Assembly (NCBI RefSeq): GCF_004803895.1
Contig: NZ_CP021978.1
Span: forward strand, 3,844,001 to 3,908,000
Length of the DNA: 64,000 nt
Direction of reading: 5' to 3'
DNA from: Streptomyces hawaiiensis
GTDB taxonomy: Bacteria > Actinomycetota > Actinomycetes > Streptomycetales > Streptomycetaceae
The position numbers and the translations under genes were made by a program. The notes beneath the pieces are model-generated. The model ran no database searches, was not told where the DNA came from, and saw nothing but the letters and a program-made list of their open reading frames with translations. Below, piece after piece: positions 1 to 7,923 of this stretch. Positions within the stretch are counted from its first letter, which is position 1. Every line of letters starts with the position of its first letter.

Positions 1-1373
1 CGCTTGAAGCCGCCGAAGGGCGCCTCCATGTTCCGCCCGACGGTGTTGATCCCGACGCCACCGGCCCGCAGCCGCCGCGCCACCCGGAAGGCACGGGCCA
101 CGTCCCCCGACCAGACGTAGTCGATCAGCCCGTAGTCGGTGTCGTTGGCGAGCGCGACGCCCTCCTCCTCGTCGTCGAAGGGGAGCACGGCCACCACCGG
201 CCCGAAGATCTCCTCGCGGGCCACCCGCATGTCGTTGGTGCAGTCGGCCAGGAGGGCCGGGGCGACGTAGAAGCCGCTGGGCGGGTCCGGGCGTTCACCA
301 CCAGCCACCACCACAGCGCCCTCCTTGCGGCCCAGTTCGATGTACGACTCCACCCGGTCCCGGTGCGCCGCCGAGATCACCGGCCCGACCACGGTGTCCG
401 GCTCGCGCGGATCTCCGATCTTCAACCGGCCCGCATACGCCGCCAGTCGCTCCACCAGCCGGTCGTAGATCCCGCGCTGCGCCAGCACCCGCGTCGGTGC
501 CGTGCAGATCTGCCCGCTGTAGAAGGAGAAGGTGGTGCCGATCCCGGCGACGGCCGAGCCGAGGTCGGCGTCGTCGAAGACGACCGCCGCGCCCTTGCCG
601 CCCAGCTCCATCAACTGGCGTTTCATGTCGCGCCCGCACACCTCGGCGATGCGCTGCCCGACCGCGGTGGAGCCGGTGAAGCTGACCATGTCGACGTCCG
701 GTGACGCCACGGCCGCCTCGCCGACCCCGGTCGACCGGCCGGACACGACGTTCACCACGCCCGGCGGGACACCCGCCGCCTGAAGCGCCTGAGCCATCCG
801 GTAGACCGACAGCGGATCCTGCGGGGCCGGTTTCACCACGACCGTGTTGCCCATGGCCAGGGCGGGGGCGATCTTGCCGGCCGGGTTGGCCCAGGGGTTG
901 TTGTACGAGGTGACGCAGGTGACGACCCCGACGGGCTGCCGGACGGCCAGAGCGCCCATCACACCGGCCCTGCCCATGGGTCCGGCCTCGTTGATCTGGG
1001 GCGCGATCGCCCACTCGGCGGGCTCCACGCGCGCGTAGCGCCGGAAGCGGGCGGCGGCGACCCCGACCTGCATGCCGCGTGCGGTGCCGGTGGTCGCGCC
1101 GGTCTCGGCCTGGGCCAGCGACGCGTGCTCCGTCAGCCGGCCGGCGATGATCCCGGCCGCCCGCCCGAGCACCGCGGCCCGCTCCTCCGGTGAGGTGCGC
1201 GACCACGGCCCGAAGGCCTCGCGGGCCGCGGCACAGGCCGCGAGCACCTGATCCCGCGAGGCCTCCGGCGCCCACCCGACGGTCTGCTCGCCCGCCGGGT
1301 CGATCACCTCGTAGTGCCCGCCGTCCGGCTCCACCCAGGAGCCGCCGACGAACAGCGACTGCCGTGCCGTCAC
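1..1373 (-). CDS. Aldehyde dehydrogenase family protein (C-terminus runs off the window)
   Basis: Would oxidise an aldehyde to its carboxylate with NAD(P)+ in the cytoplasm. 457 codons are visible and the C-terminal end lies beyond position 1. The general-base Glu of the ELGGK motif is residue 256 and the nucleophile of GQIC is Cys290. The 34-residue spacing is the usual one for the superfamily. A PAPQDPLS stretch stands where the cofactor-binding Lys motif is expected. The GTG start (1373-1371) overlaps the TGA of the upstream amidohydrolase gene as GTGA, so the two are probably translationally coupled. It is the last visible gene of a leftward unit (luciferase-like gene, amidohydrolase, this gene) preceded by the palindrome at 4333. 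The substrate is not evident. An aldehyde intermediate of the regulon's pathway is an inference. Confidence 0.93.
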   Translation of the reverse strand, partial: MTARQSLFVGGSWVEPDGGHYEVIDPAGEQTVGWAPEASRDQVLAACAAAREAFGPWSRTSPEERAAVLGRAAGIIAGRLTEHASLAQAETGATTGTARGMQVGVAAARFRRYARVEPAEWAIAPQINEAGPMGRAGVMGALAVRQPVGVVTCVTSYNNPWANPAGKIAPALAMGNTVVVKPAPQDPLSVYRMAQALQAAGVPPGVVNVVSGRSTGVGEAAVASPDVDMVSFTGSTAVGQRIAEVCGRDMKRQLMELGGKGAAVVFDDADLGSAVAGIGTTFSFYSGQICTAPTRVLAQRGIYDRLVERLAAYAGRLKIGDPREPDTVVGPVISAAHRDRVESYIELGRKEGAVVVAGGERPDPPSGFYVAPALLADCTNDMRVAREEIFGPVVAVLPFDDEEEGVALANDTDYGLIDYVWSGDVARAFRVARRLRAGGVGINTVGRNMEAPFGGFK

Positions 1374-3100
1374 CTCGTGCTCACCGTCTCCGTGTCCCGC
1401 CCCGAGCGCAGCACCCGGCCCGGCACGGCTCCGGTCACCACGTCGTCCCGGAGCGCCTCGACCCCGTTGACCCACACGGCCCGCACGCCCAGCGCCCGGG
1501 AGTCCAGCCGCGGGCTGTCGCCCGGCAGGTCGTGCACCAGGGTGGCCGGGCCCGCGTCGATTTGCTCCGGGTCGAGCAGGACCAGGTCGGCGTGCCAGCC
1601 CTGCCGGATCCGCCCCCGCTCCCGCAGCCCGAAGAGCCGGGCCGGATCGTCGGTCAGCATCTTCACGGCCTGCTCCAGACCGACCAGCTTCCGGCCCCGC
1701 AGGCAGTCCCCGAGGAACCGGGTGGTGTACGGCGCCCCGCACATCCGGTCCAGATGGGCGCCGGCGTCGGACCCGCCGAGCAGCACGTCCTCGTGCTGCC
1801 AGGTCTGAGCCCGCAGCGCCCAGGACGCCGGGTCGTTGTCGGCCGGCATCGGCCACAGCACCGTGCGCAGCTCGTCGTTGGCGCAGATCTCCACCAGGCA
1901 CGCGAAGGGCTCCTGCCCGCGTTCCTCGGCGATGTCCTTGACCACGCGACCGGTCAGCCCGGCGTTCGCCTCGCTGTAGGTGTCGCCGATGACGTACCGC
2001 CCGAAGTTCGCGAGCCGCCGGAAGACGCCCGCCTCCTTGGAGTTGGCGCGGCGCAGCAGCTCGGCCCGTACGTCCGCGTCCCGCAGCCTCTCGATCCGCT
2101 CGGGCACGGGCAGCCCGAGCACCGGTCCCCACCCGGGGATGAGGTTCAGTGCGCAGAACGTGCCCAGCGACATGTTCATGGGCGTGAGGATCGGCATGGT
2201 CAGCGCCACGACCCTGCCGCCGGCCTTGCGGGCCTGCTCGCTCGCCAGGAGCTGGCGGGGCACGCGCTCGGGGACGGCCGCGTCGATCGTCAGCACGTTC
2301 CAGTTCAGTGGCCGCCCCGCCACCGCGCTCATCTCCACGAACAGGTCGATCTCCGCGTCGCTGAACTGATCCAGACAGCCCGCGACGATCGCCTCGATCT
2401 GCGTGCCCTCGCACTCCCCGACGGCCCGCGACAGCGCCAGCAGCTCGGCGGGCTGCGCGTGCCGCGAGGCGACCGGCTGCCCGTCCCCGTCGGAGTGGCT
2501 GGACGACTGGGTGGTGGACAGCCCCCAGGCCCCGGCGTCCATGGACTCTCGCAGCAACCGCACCATCGCGGCGAGCTGCTCCTGGCTCGGCTGTCCGCCC
2601 ACGGCCTGCGGCCCCATCACGTACCGCCGCAGCGCACAGTGCCCCACCATGAACCCGGCGTTGACGGCGATCCGCCCCTCCAGGGCGTCCAGATACTCCC
2701 CGAAGGAGTGCCAGCTCCAGGGCGCCCCCTCCTCCAGCGCCACCAGCGCCATGCCCTCGACCCGGGACATCATCCGCCGCGTGTAGTCGGCGTCCTCGGG
2801 CCGGTCGGGATGCAGCGGCGCGAGCGTGAACCCGCAGTTCCCGCCCGCGACGGTGGTGACCCCGTGGTTGAGGGAGGGCGTGGCGTACGGGTCCCAGAAG
2901 AGCTGGGCGTCGTAGTGGGTGTGGGGGTCGACGAAGCCGGGGGCGAGGACGAGACCGGAGGCGTCCTCGACCGACCGTGCCTCCTCGGTGACGGTCCCGA
3001 CGACGGCGATACGACCATGGCGTATACCTACGTCAGCGGTATACGCGGGCGCACCCGTCCCGTCCACGACGGTCGCGCCTTTGATGACGTGATCGAGCAT
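1370..3100 (-). CDS. Amidohydrolase, N-acyl-D-amino-acid deacylase (D-aminoacylase) family
   Basis: Metal-dependent hydrolase of the urease/amidohydrolase superfamily, about 576 residues. The N-terminal beta-sandwich is followed by the metal motif in DPHTHYDAQ (His60, His62). A GGSDAGAHLDRM segment near the C-terminus carries the conserved catalytic Asp region. Family members remove acyl groups from D-amino acids, but many homologues in catabolic clusters have unknown substrates. I chose the ATG at 3100 because AAGGAG (3116-3111) lies 10 nt upstream; an in-frame GTG at 3106 would leave only 4 nt. The stop overlaps the aldehyde dehydrogenase start. The 3'-5' neighbour is a luciferase-like gene, separated by an intergenic repeat. 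Its role in an acyl-CoA pathway is unclear; hydrolysis of a cyclic or amide intermediate is possible. Confidence 0.88.
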   Translation of the reverse strand: MLDHVIKGATVVDGTGAPAYTADVGIRHGRIAVVGTVTEEARSVEDASGLVLAPGFVDPHTHYDAQLFWDPYATPSLNHGVTTVAGGNCGFTLAPLHPDRPEDADYTRRMMSRVEGMALVALEEGAPWSWHSFGEYLDALEGRIAVNAGFMVGHCALRRYVMGPQAVGGQPSQEQLAAMVRLLRESMDAGAWGLSTTQSSSHSDGDGQPVASRHAQPAELLALSRAVGECEGTQIEAIVAGCLDQFSDAEIDLFVEMSAVAGRPLNWNVLTIDAAVPERVPRQLLASEQARKAGGRVVALTMPILTPMNMSLGTFCALNLIPGWGPVLGLPVPERIERLRDADVRAELLRRANSKEAGVFRRLANFGRYVIGDTYSEANAGLTGRVVKDIAEERGQEPFACLVEICANDELRTVLWPMPADNDPASWALRAQTWQHEDVLLGGSDAGAHLDRMCGAPYTTRFLGDCLRGRKLVGLEQAVKMLTDDPARLFGLRERGRIRQGWHADLVLLDPEQIDAGPATLVHDLPGDSPRLDSRALGVRAVWVNGVEALRDDVVTGAVPGRVLRSGRDTETVSTR

Positions 3101-3130
3101 GACCACTCAACTCCTTGAGCTGCATGTCCC

Positions 3131-3180
3131 TCAGGGGCGCGGGGAACTGCGCGACAAGCCACAACACACCCGCACCCGCC
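3131..3180 (+). repeat. Dispersed Streptomyces intergenic repeat, short form, copy 1
   Basis: Begins TCAGGGGCGCGGGGAACTGC and continues through GCGACAAGCCACAAC. The reverse complement of 61118-61168 matches it closely, and 41690-41780 is a longer variant. This family is common between genes in Streptomyces genomes (from memory). It sits in the 88-bp gap between the luciferase-like gene and the amidohydrolase. No function is known to me. Confidence 0.7.
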
Positions 3181-3188
3181 AACGACGC

Positions 3189-4307
3189 TCAAACACCCCG
3201 ACGGAACCGCGAAGTCCGATGCACAGGATCCGTATCGATCTTGGGAATCACGTACTCCCCGACCAGCCGGATCGTCTGCAGCGTCTCCTCCTTCGGCACC
3301 CCCACCGGCAACCCGAAACTCAGCTGGTCCGCCCCGGCCCGCTCCCACCGCTCGCACTGCCGAAGCACCTCGTCCGGATCCCCGCAGATGAGCAGCTCCT
3401 CCTCGATCAGCACCTCCACGAACTCCTCGGTGTACTCCGGCAGCGTCTCCGGCCACACCGGGAACCCCTCGGGCCGGGGGAAGGTGTCGTGGTACCGGAA
3501 CACCAGTGAGGGCAGATAGTGCAGCCCCCCGCTCGCGGCGATCCGCACCGCCTCCGCATGGGTCGGCGCGCAGATCGCCGTGGTCGTCACCATCACGTTG
3601 TCGTTCACGAAGGCCCCGACGGGCTCGGCGTCCACGATCGCCGTCTTGTACTGCTCCAGCACCCACTCCATGTCGGAGACCTTCTGCACGCTGAAGCCGA
3701 GCACCCCGAGCCCCTTCTTCGCGGCCATGGCGTACGACGGCGGCGACCCGGCCGCGTACCACATGGCCGGATGCGACGGCCCGTACGGCTTCGGCAGGAC
3801 CTTCCTCGGCGGCAGCGACCAGTGCTTGCCCTGGAAGCCCTGGTACTCGTCTTGGAGCCACATCTTGGGGAACTCGGCGATGGTCTCTTCCCAGAGCTCC
3901 TTGGTGTGGTTCATGTCGGTCACGCCCGGCATGAACCCGAGGATCTCGTGCGAACCGGCGCCCCGCCCGCTGCCGAACTCGAAGCGGTTGCCGCTGAGGT
4001 GGTCGAGCATGGCGACCTTCTCGGCGACCTTCACGGGGTGGTTGACCGGGGCGAGCGGGTTGAAGATGCCCGAGCCCAGGTGGATCCGCTCGGTCGCGTG
4101 CGCGAGGTACCCGAGGAAGACGTCGTTGGCGGACAGGTGCGAGTACTCGTCCAGGAAGTGGTGCTCGGAGGCCCAGGCGTACTTGAAGCCGGACTTGTCG
4201 GCCTGGATGACGTATTCGGTCTCCTCCATCAGCGCCTTGTGCTCGGCGAGCGGGTCGGTCTCGGCCCGTTTGCCGACGTATCCCTGAACGAAGATGCCGA
4301 ATTCCAA
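3189..4307 (-). CDS. LLM-class flavin-dependent oxidoreductase (luciferase-like)
   Basis: A 372-residue TIM-barrel flavin enzyme of the bacterial luciferase family (FMN or F420). The N-terminus MEFGIFVQGYVG, the EHHF motif, LGSGIFNPLAPVNHPVKVAE and a GRGAGSHE motif are typical of LLM monooxygenases. The start appears to be TTG: this gives the family N-terminus, while the nearby GTG is in another frame. A GGGGCGG run about 8 nt upstream is the only weak ribosome site. It heads the leftward set with the D-aminoacylase-like and aldehyde dehydrogenase genes. A perfect palindrome, TCTGACG-ATG-CGTCAGA, ends 26 bp upstream, so the gene probably belongs to the regulon. A role as the oxygenase of a two-component system with the flavin reductase at 35012 is an inference. 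Confidence 0.9.
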   Translation of the reverse strand: MEFGIFVQGYVGKRAETDPLAEHKALMEETEYVIQADKSGFKYAWASEHHFLDEYSHLSANDVFLGYLAHATERIHLGSGIFNPLAPVNHPVKVAEKVAMLDHLSGNRFEFGSGRGAGSHEILGFMPGVTDMNHTKELWEETIAEFPKMWLQDEYQGFQGKHWSLPPRKVLPKPYGPSHPAMWYAAGSPPSYAMAAKKGLGVLGFSVQKVSDMEWVLEQYKTAIVDAEPVGAFVNDNVMVTTTAICAPTHAEAVRIAASGGLHYLPSLVFRYHDTFPRPEGFPVWPETLPEYTEEFVEVLIEEELLICGDPDEVLRQCERWERAGADQLSFGLPVGVPKEETLQTIRLVGEYVIPKIDTDPVHRTSRFRRGV

Positions 4308-4332
4308 GGAGGTTCACCGCCCCACGGTCAGT

Positions 4333-4349
4333 TCTGACGATGCGTCAGA
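4333..4349. promoter_or_regulatory. Regulon operator palindrome (perfect copy)
   Basis: TCTGACG-ATG-CGTCAGA: both 7-bp arms are perfect inverted repeats with a 3-bp centre. It lies 26 bp upstream of the TTG start of the luciferase-like gene. It is the best match to the motif shared by about a dozen catabolic promoters in this window. Confidence 0.85.
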
Positions 4350-4404
4350 TTTATGGGTCCGACTGTTCCACCGGCCTCCGGGAGCGTCAATAGCTGATGG
4401 CGCG

Positions 4405-5175
4405 TCAGATGACGCTGACGCCGGCCAGCCACCCGCCGTCGATCACGAACGGCTGCCCCGTGATGTACGAGGAGTCCTCCGAGGTCAGGAACAGCGCGAG
4501 TCTGGCCACCTCCTCGGGCTGCCCGACCCTTCCCAGCGGCACGAGTTTGCGGTACAGCCGGTCGAGACCCCGCGCCGTCTCCCCCGGGTCGGCGTCCGGG
4601 TCCAGCCGGGCCGGGTTGGACATGGCCGTGTCGATGGCCCCCGGGCAGACGGCGTTGACACGTATCCCGCGCCCGGCCAGCTCCAGGGCGGCGACCCGGG
4701 TGAGACCGAGTACGGCGTGCTTGGTCGCCGCGTAGGCACCCACGGCGGCCATCCCCGTCAGGCCCGTGTAGGAGGCGGTGTTGACGATCGTGCCCCCGTC
4801 GGCCATCTCCCGGGCGACCGCCCTGATGCCCAGGAAGCAGCCCACCTGGTTGACCTGGACGACCCGCATGAACTCGTCGAGGGGTGTGTCGAGGAGGGAG
4901 TTGAAACGCAGGATGCCGGCGTTGTTGACCAGCCCGTCGACATGGCCGTAGGCGTCCTTGGTGACGGTGACGGCGGCCTGCCAGTCGTCCTCACGACCGA
5001 CGTCGAGATGGACGTACCGCGCGCCGATCTCCTTCGCGAGGGCCTCGCCCCGGTCGTCGAGGACGTCCGCGACGACCACCCGGGCCCCCTCGGCCGCGAA
5101 CAGCCGGGCCTCCTGTTCGCCCTGGCCGCGTGCGGCGCCGGTGACGATGACGACCCGTCCGTCGAGCTTGCCCAT
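4405..5175 (-). CDS. SDR-family oxidoreductase, 3alpha/20beta-hydroxysteroid dehydrogenase-like
   Basis: Classical short-chain dehydrogenase/reductase of 256 residues. The nucleotide-binding motif TGAARGQG is at 12-19, NNAG at 84-87, Ser135, and the catalytic Tyr148 and Lys152 lie in YAATK. The N-terminal half, with a YVHLDVGREDDW segment, recalls the 3alpha,20beta-hydroxysteroid dehydrogenase of Streptomyces; this is from memory. GAGGAG lies 6 nt upstream of the ATG. The gene follows the upstream luciferase-like gene by 9 nt and ends a three-gene unit: amidohydrolase, luciferase-like, SDR. It likely oxidises a secondary alcohol or reduces a ketone on a polycyclic or branched substrate. The exact substrate is unknown. 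Confidence 0.92.
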   Translation of the reverse strand: MGKLDGRVVIVTGAARGQGEQEARLFAAEGARVVVADVLDDRGEALAKEIGARYVHLDVGREDDWQAAVTVTKDAYGHVDGLVNNAGILRFNSLLDTPLDEFMRVVQVNQVGCFLGIRAVAREMADGGTIVNTASYTGLTGMAAVGAYAATKHAVLGLTRVAALELAGRGIRVNAVCPGAIDTAMSNPARLDPDADPGETARGLDRLYRKLVPLGRVGQPEEVARLALFLTSEDSSYITGQPFVIDGGWLAGVSVI

Positions 5176-5184
5176 GGGGTCTCC

Positions 5185-6105
5185 TCACAGCTCGGGGGCG
5201 ACCTCGGCGCCGAACGCCGCGATCTGGTCGGTGAGTTCACCAAGGCTGCGGCTGCGGAACCGCACCTGGATCTGGTGCACGCCCATCGCCCGGTACGCCC
5301 GCAGCGACTCGGCGAGCTCGCGCGGACCACCGGTGAGGGTCCGGCGCCCCACGTCCCACCGGGGCGTGCCGACGTACAGCGGCTCGGCGATGGCGCCCAC
5401 GGTGAACGCGCCCCGCGCACCGGCTTGTTCGCGCAGCTCCCGGATCCGCGCGATCTGCGCGGGCAGCCGGTCCCTCGGATCCCCCTGCGGCAGCCACCCG
5501 TCGCCCTTGAGGGCGGCCCGTCGTACGGCGGCGGGCGAGGAGCCGCCGACCCACAGGGGGACGGGGTCCTGCACCGGCCGGGGCCGCTGCCCGAGCCCCT
5601 CGAAGGCGTACAGCTTGCCGTGGTGCTCGGGGAACTCCTGCGGCCCGAGGGCGGCGCGCAGGGCGTCGACGCACTCGTCGAGCACGGCCCCGCGCCGGTG
5701 GAAGTCGACTCCCAGGGCCTCGAACTCCTCCTGGACGTGGCCCGCGCCGACCCCGAGGATCAGCCGGCCGCCACTGAGGTGGTCGAGCGTGGCGTACTGC
5801 TTGGCGGTGAGCAGGGGGTGCCGCAGCCCGACGATCGCGACATGGCTGAGCAGCCGGACGCGTTCGGTGGCGGCGGCGAGAAAGGCGAGCGTGGCGACGG
5901 GGTCGTACCAGACGGTGCTCATCGCGGCGGCGAGGCGGCGGGGGATGCCGACGTGATCACAACCGGCCAGGTAGTCGAACCCGGCCCGGTCGGCGGCGCG
6001 GGCGATCTCCAGCAGGTCGTCCGGCCCGGCCTCCGCCTCCCACCCCTCGGCGTAGAGGGTGCTCTGCGACTGGACGGGGAGCTGCATCCCGTATCGCAGG
6101 CTCAC
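5185..6105 (-). CDS. LLM-class flavin-dependent oxidoreductase, TIGR03619-like
   Basis: A 306-residue luciferase-like enzyme, probably F420- or FMN-dependent. It carries GMQLPVQSQS at the N-terminus, LLSHVAIVGLRHPLLTAKQ, the phosphate-binding region GGRLILGVGAGH and PLWVGGSSPAAVRRAA. The GTG start at 6105 overlaps the TGA of the upstream amidohydrolase gene as GTGA, so the longer upstream reading frame is not part of the protein. It differs from the 372-residue luciferase-like protein at 3189, and the two are not close paralogues. The gene sits between an amidohydrolase and an SDR in one operon controlled by the palindrome at 7367. It likely performs an oxidation or hydride-transfer step of the regulon pathway. 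Confidence 0.9.
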   Translation of the reverse strand: MSLRYGMQLPVQSQSTLYAEGWEAEAGPDDLLEIARAADRAGFDYLAGCDHVGIPRRLAAAMSTVWYDPVATLAFLAAATERVRLLSHVAIVGLRHPLLTAKQYATLDHLSGGRLILGVGAGHVQEEFEALGVDFHRRGAVLDECVDALRAALGPQEFPEHHGKLYAFEGLGQRPRPVQDPVPLWVGGSSPAAVRRAALKGDGWLPQGDPRDRLPAQIARIRELREQAGARGAFTVGAIAEPLYVGTPRWDVGRRTLTGGPRELAESLRAYRAMGVHQIQVRFRSRSLGELTDQIAAFGAEVAPEL

Positions 6106-7346
6106 CGCGCGCCGCCGCCGCCCGGCCACAGGCCTTCGGCGGTGAGCCCGAGCAGTTCGATGGCGTTGCCCCGCACGATCCGCTCGACCACGTCGGGCTC
6201 CAGGTGCCCCATCTGCGCCTCGCCCACCTCGCGGGACTTGGGCCAGGTGGAGTCGGAGTGGGGGTAGTCGGTCTCGTAGAGGACGTTGCCGACGCCGATG
6301 GAGTCGAGGTTGCGCAGGCCGAAGGCGTCGTCGAAGAAGCAGCCGTAGACATGCTCGGCGAACAGCTCGGACGGCGGCCGGTGCACCTTGTCGGCCACGC
6401 CGCCCCAGCCGCGGTTCTCCTCCCACACCACGTCGGCCCGCTCCAGGATGTAGGGGATCCAGCCGATCTGCCCCTCGGCGTACATGACCTTGAGGTTCGG
6501 GAACTGCTCGAACTTGCCGCTCATCAGCCAGTCGACCATGGAGAAGCAGCAGTTGGCGTACGTGATGGTGGAGCCGACGGCGGGCGGGGCGTCCGCGGAG
6601 GTGGACGGCATACGGCTGCTGGAGCCGATGTGCATGGCGACGACCGTGCCCGTCTCGTCGCACGCGGCGAGGAAGGGGTCCCAGTCGTCGGTGTGGATGG
6701 AGGGCAGCCCGAGGAAGGGCGGTATCTCGGAGAAGGCGACGGCACGGACCCCGCGGGCGGCGTTGCGCCGGACCTCCGCGGCCGCCAGGTCGGCGTCCCA
6801 CAGGGGGATGAGGGGCAGGGGTATGAGCCGCCCGCGCGCGTCGGGGCCGCACCACTCCTCCACCATCCAGTCGTTGTAGGCGCGTACGCAGAGCAGGCCC
6901 AGCTCGTGGTCCTTCGCCTCGGTGAAGGTCTGGCCGCAAAAGCGCGGGAACGTCGGGAAGCACAGGGCGGACTGGACGTGGTTGACGTCCATGTCGGCGA
7001 GCCGCTCGGTGACGTCGTAGGAGCCGGGCCGCATCTGCTCGTACGTGATGACCTCGAGCCGGATCTCGTCCCTGTCGTACCCGACGGCGGTGTCGAGCCG
7101 GGTCAGGGGACGGCGCAGATCCTCGTAGACCCACCAGTCCCCGACGGGGCCGTCGTCCCCGGGCTGCCCCATGACCGGCTTGAAGCGGCCTCCGAGGAAG
7201 GTCATTTCCTTCACGGGAGCCCGGACGATCCGCGGCCCGACGCCCCGGTACTTCCCCGGAAGCCGGTCCTGCCAGACGCTCGCGGGCTCCACGGTGTGGT
7301 CGTCCACGGAGATGATCAGCGGAAAGGTGCTGTCGTGGGTGTCCAT
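6102..7346 (-). CDS. Amidohydrolase-2 family protein (PF04909), paralogue A
   Basis: A 414-residue TIM-barrel protein of the ACMSD / resorcylate decarboxylase-like amidohydrolase family. It starts IISVDDHTVEP and has MHIGSSS with a metal-ligand His, FEQFPNLKVMYAEGQIGW, and ETDYPHSDSTWP with the conserved Asp/His. The first motif is DDH rather than the usual HxH, as in many actinobacterial members of unknown function. I chose the ATG at 7346 although the frame stays open to 7460, because the operator at 7367-7383 lies between them and the paralogue at 47394 starts at the equivalent residue. No clear ribosome site is seen. It is followed by coupled luciferase-like and SDR genes. Family members hydrolyse or decarboxylate; which one applies here is not determinable. 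Confidence 0.9.
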   Translation of the reverse strand: MDTHDSTFPLIISVDDHTVEPASVWQDRLPGKYRGVGPRIVRAPVKEMTFLGGRFKPVMGQPGDDGPVGDWWVYEDLRRPLTRLDTAVGYDRDEIRLEVITYEQMRPGSYDVTERLADMDVNHVQSALCFPTFPRFCGQTFTEAKDHELGLLCVRAYNDWMVEEWCGPDARGRLIPLPLIPLWDADLAAAEVRRNAARGVRAVAFSEIPPFLGLPSIHTDDWDPFLAACDETGTVVAMHIGSSSRMPSTSADAPPAVGSTITYANCCFSMVDWLMSGKFEQFPNLKVMYAEGQIGWIPYILERADVVWEENRGWGGVADKVHRPPSELFAEHVYGCFFDDAFGLRNLDSIGVGNVLYETDYPHSDSTWPKSREVGEAQMGHLEPDVVERIVRGNAIELLGLTAEGLWPGGGGAR

Positions 7347-7366
7347 ACGGCTCACGGTAGCGCCGA

Positions 7367-7383
7367 TCTGACGGATCGTCAGC
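7367..7383. promoter_or_regulatory. Regulon operator palindrome
   Basis: TCTGACG-GAT-CGTCAGC, one mismatch from perfect symmetry at the last base. It lies 20 bp upstream of the amidohydrolase ATG at 7346 and inside a longer open frame, which argues for the shorter gene. Confidence 0.8.
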
Positions 7384-7520
7384 TGCGCGGCGTCGCCGGG
7401 AAGCCCCGCGAAACGCCGATGGGCCGGGTTCGCAAGGACTGGAACAGGTGGTCCGGACACACTTCGGCCGCGACGGCTTCCCCTCCGCGCCGCCGCGGCC
7501 GAACCCCGTGTGGTGGTGGT

Positions 7521-7697
7521 CTACTTCGTCGGCTTGAAGGGCTCCGACGTCGCGTGCAGGTCCTTGACCTCGAGCGGCTCCTCGGTGGCGTGCAGGTCCT
7601 GCTTCTTGACGGCGCCCTCGTCCGTGGCGTGCAGGTCCTTGGTCTCGAGCGGCTCGTCGGTGGCGTGCAGGTCCTGCGGCTTGAGCTCGTCGCCCAT
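7521..7697 (-). CDS. afsS: AfsS-like small repeat protein
   Basis: A 58-residue acidic protein made almost wholly of four imperfect repeats around the core DLHAT (KPQDLHATDEPLE, TKDLHATDE, KQDLHATEEPLE, VKDLHATSE). AfsS is a short repeat protein encoded just downstream of afsR, which activates it; it stimulates antibiotic production in Streptomyces. Position, strand, length, repetitive make-up and the direct-repeat site at 7879-7900 all fit AfsS. The repeat I remember from S. coelicolor AfsS contains DNHMP rather than DLHAT, so this may be a variant or a functional analogue. The ATG at 7697 has GGGGA (minus strand) about 8 nt upstream. No transmembrane or enzymatic motif is present. Confidence 0.68.
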   Translation of the reverse strand: MGDELKPQDLHATDEPLETKDLHATDEGAVKKQDLHATEEPLEVKDLHATSEPFKPTK

Positions 7698-7745
7698 GAT
7701 CGTCAACTCCCCTTGGCATGGATCAAGCAGTGAGGTCGGCGGGCC

Positions 7746-7777
7746 CGTCCGGCCACTCCCCCGAGGGTGGCCGGACG
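7746..7777. other. GC-rich 11-bp stem-loop between afsR and the afsS-like gene
   Basis: The inverted repeat CGTCCGGCCAC / GTGGCCGGACG has perfect 11-bp arms and a 10-nt loop. It lies 49 nt before the afsS-like start and downstream of the AfsR-type site. No U-tract follows on the minus strand. It could slow or end afsR transcripts, or structure the afsS leader. Confidence 0.5.
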
Positions 7778-7878
7778 AGCCCACCCGGGCCGCTCGTCCT
7801 GGAACGTCGGAGCGAGGCCCGTGCGGCGACCCGTCTGCCCCCCGACGCGACGGATCGACTACGTCCATGATGGCGTGG

Positions 7879-7900
7879 GGCGATAAACGAATGATGAACG
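7879..7900 (-). promoter_or_regulatory. SARP-type direct repeat (putative AfsR binding site) upstream of the afsS-like gene
   Basis: Read on the minus strand, two 11-bp units run in tandem: CGTTCATCATT then CGTTTATCGCC, sharing CGTTYATC. SARP activators bind 11-bp-spaced direct repeats overlapping the -35 region, and AfsR is known to do so at the afsS promoter. The site starts 24 bp after the afsR stop codon and lies about 180 bp before the afsS-like start. Confidence 0.62.
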
Positions 7901-7923
7901 CCCCGGCGCCCCCCGACTGCGGC

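Noticed and set aside
1190..3118. Long open frame on the plus strand opposite the amidohydrolase
   Set aside because: It mirrors the real minus-strand gene; Arg/Pro/Gly-rich, no family motifs, and the opposite strand has full domain signatures. The same holds for the long frames at 4294-6267, 6204-7733, 7510-10338 and 19030-20598.
4393..4409. Operator-like GCTGATG-GCG-CGTCAGA at the end of the SDR gene
   Set aside because: It overlaps the SDR stop codon and no gene start is near except the LLM start 86 bp away, which already has a perfect site. It might be an auxiliary site but I do not claim it.
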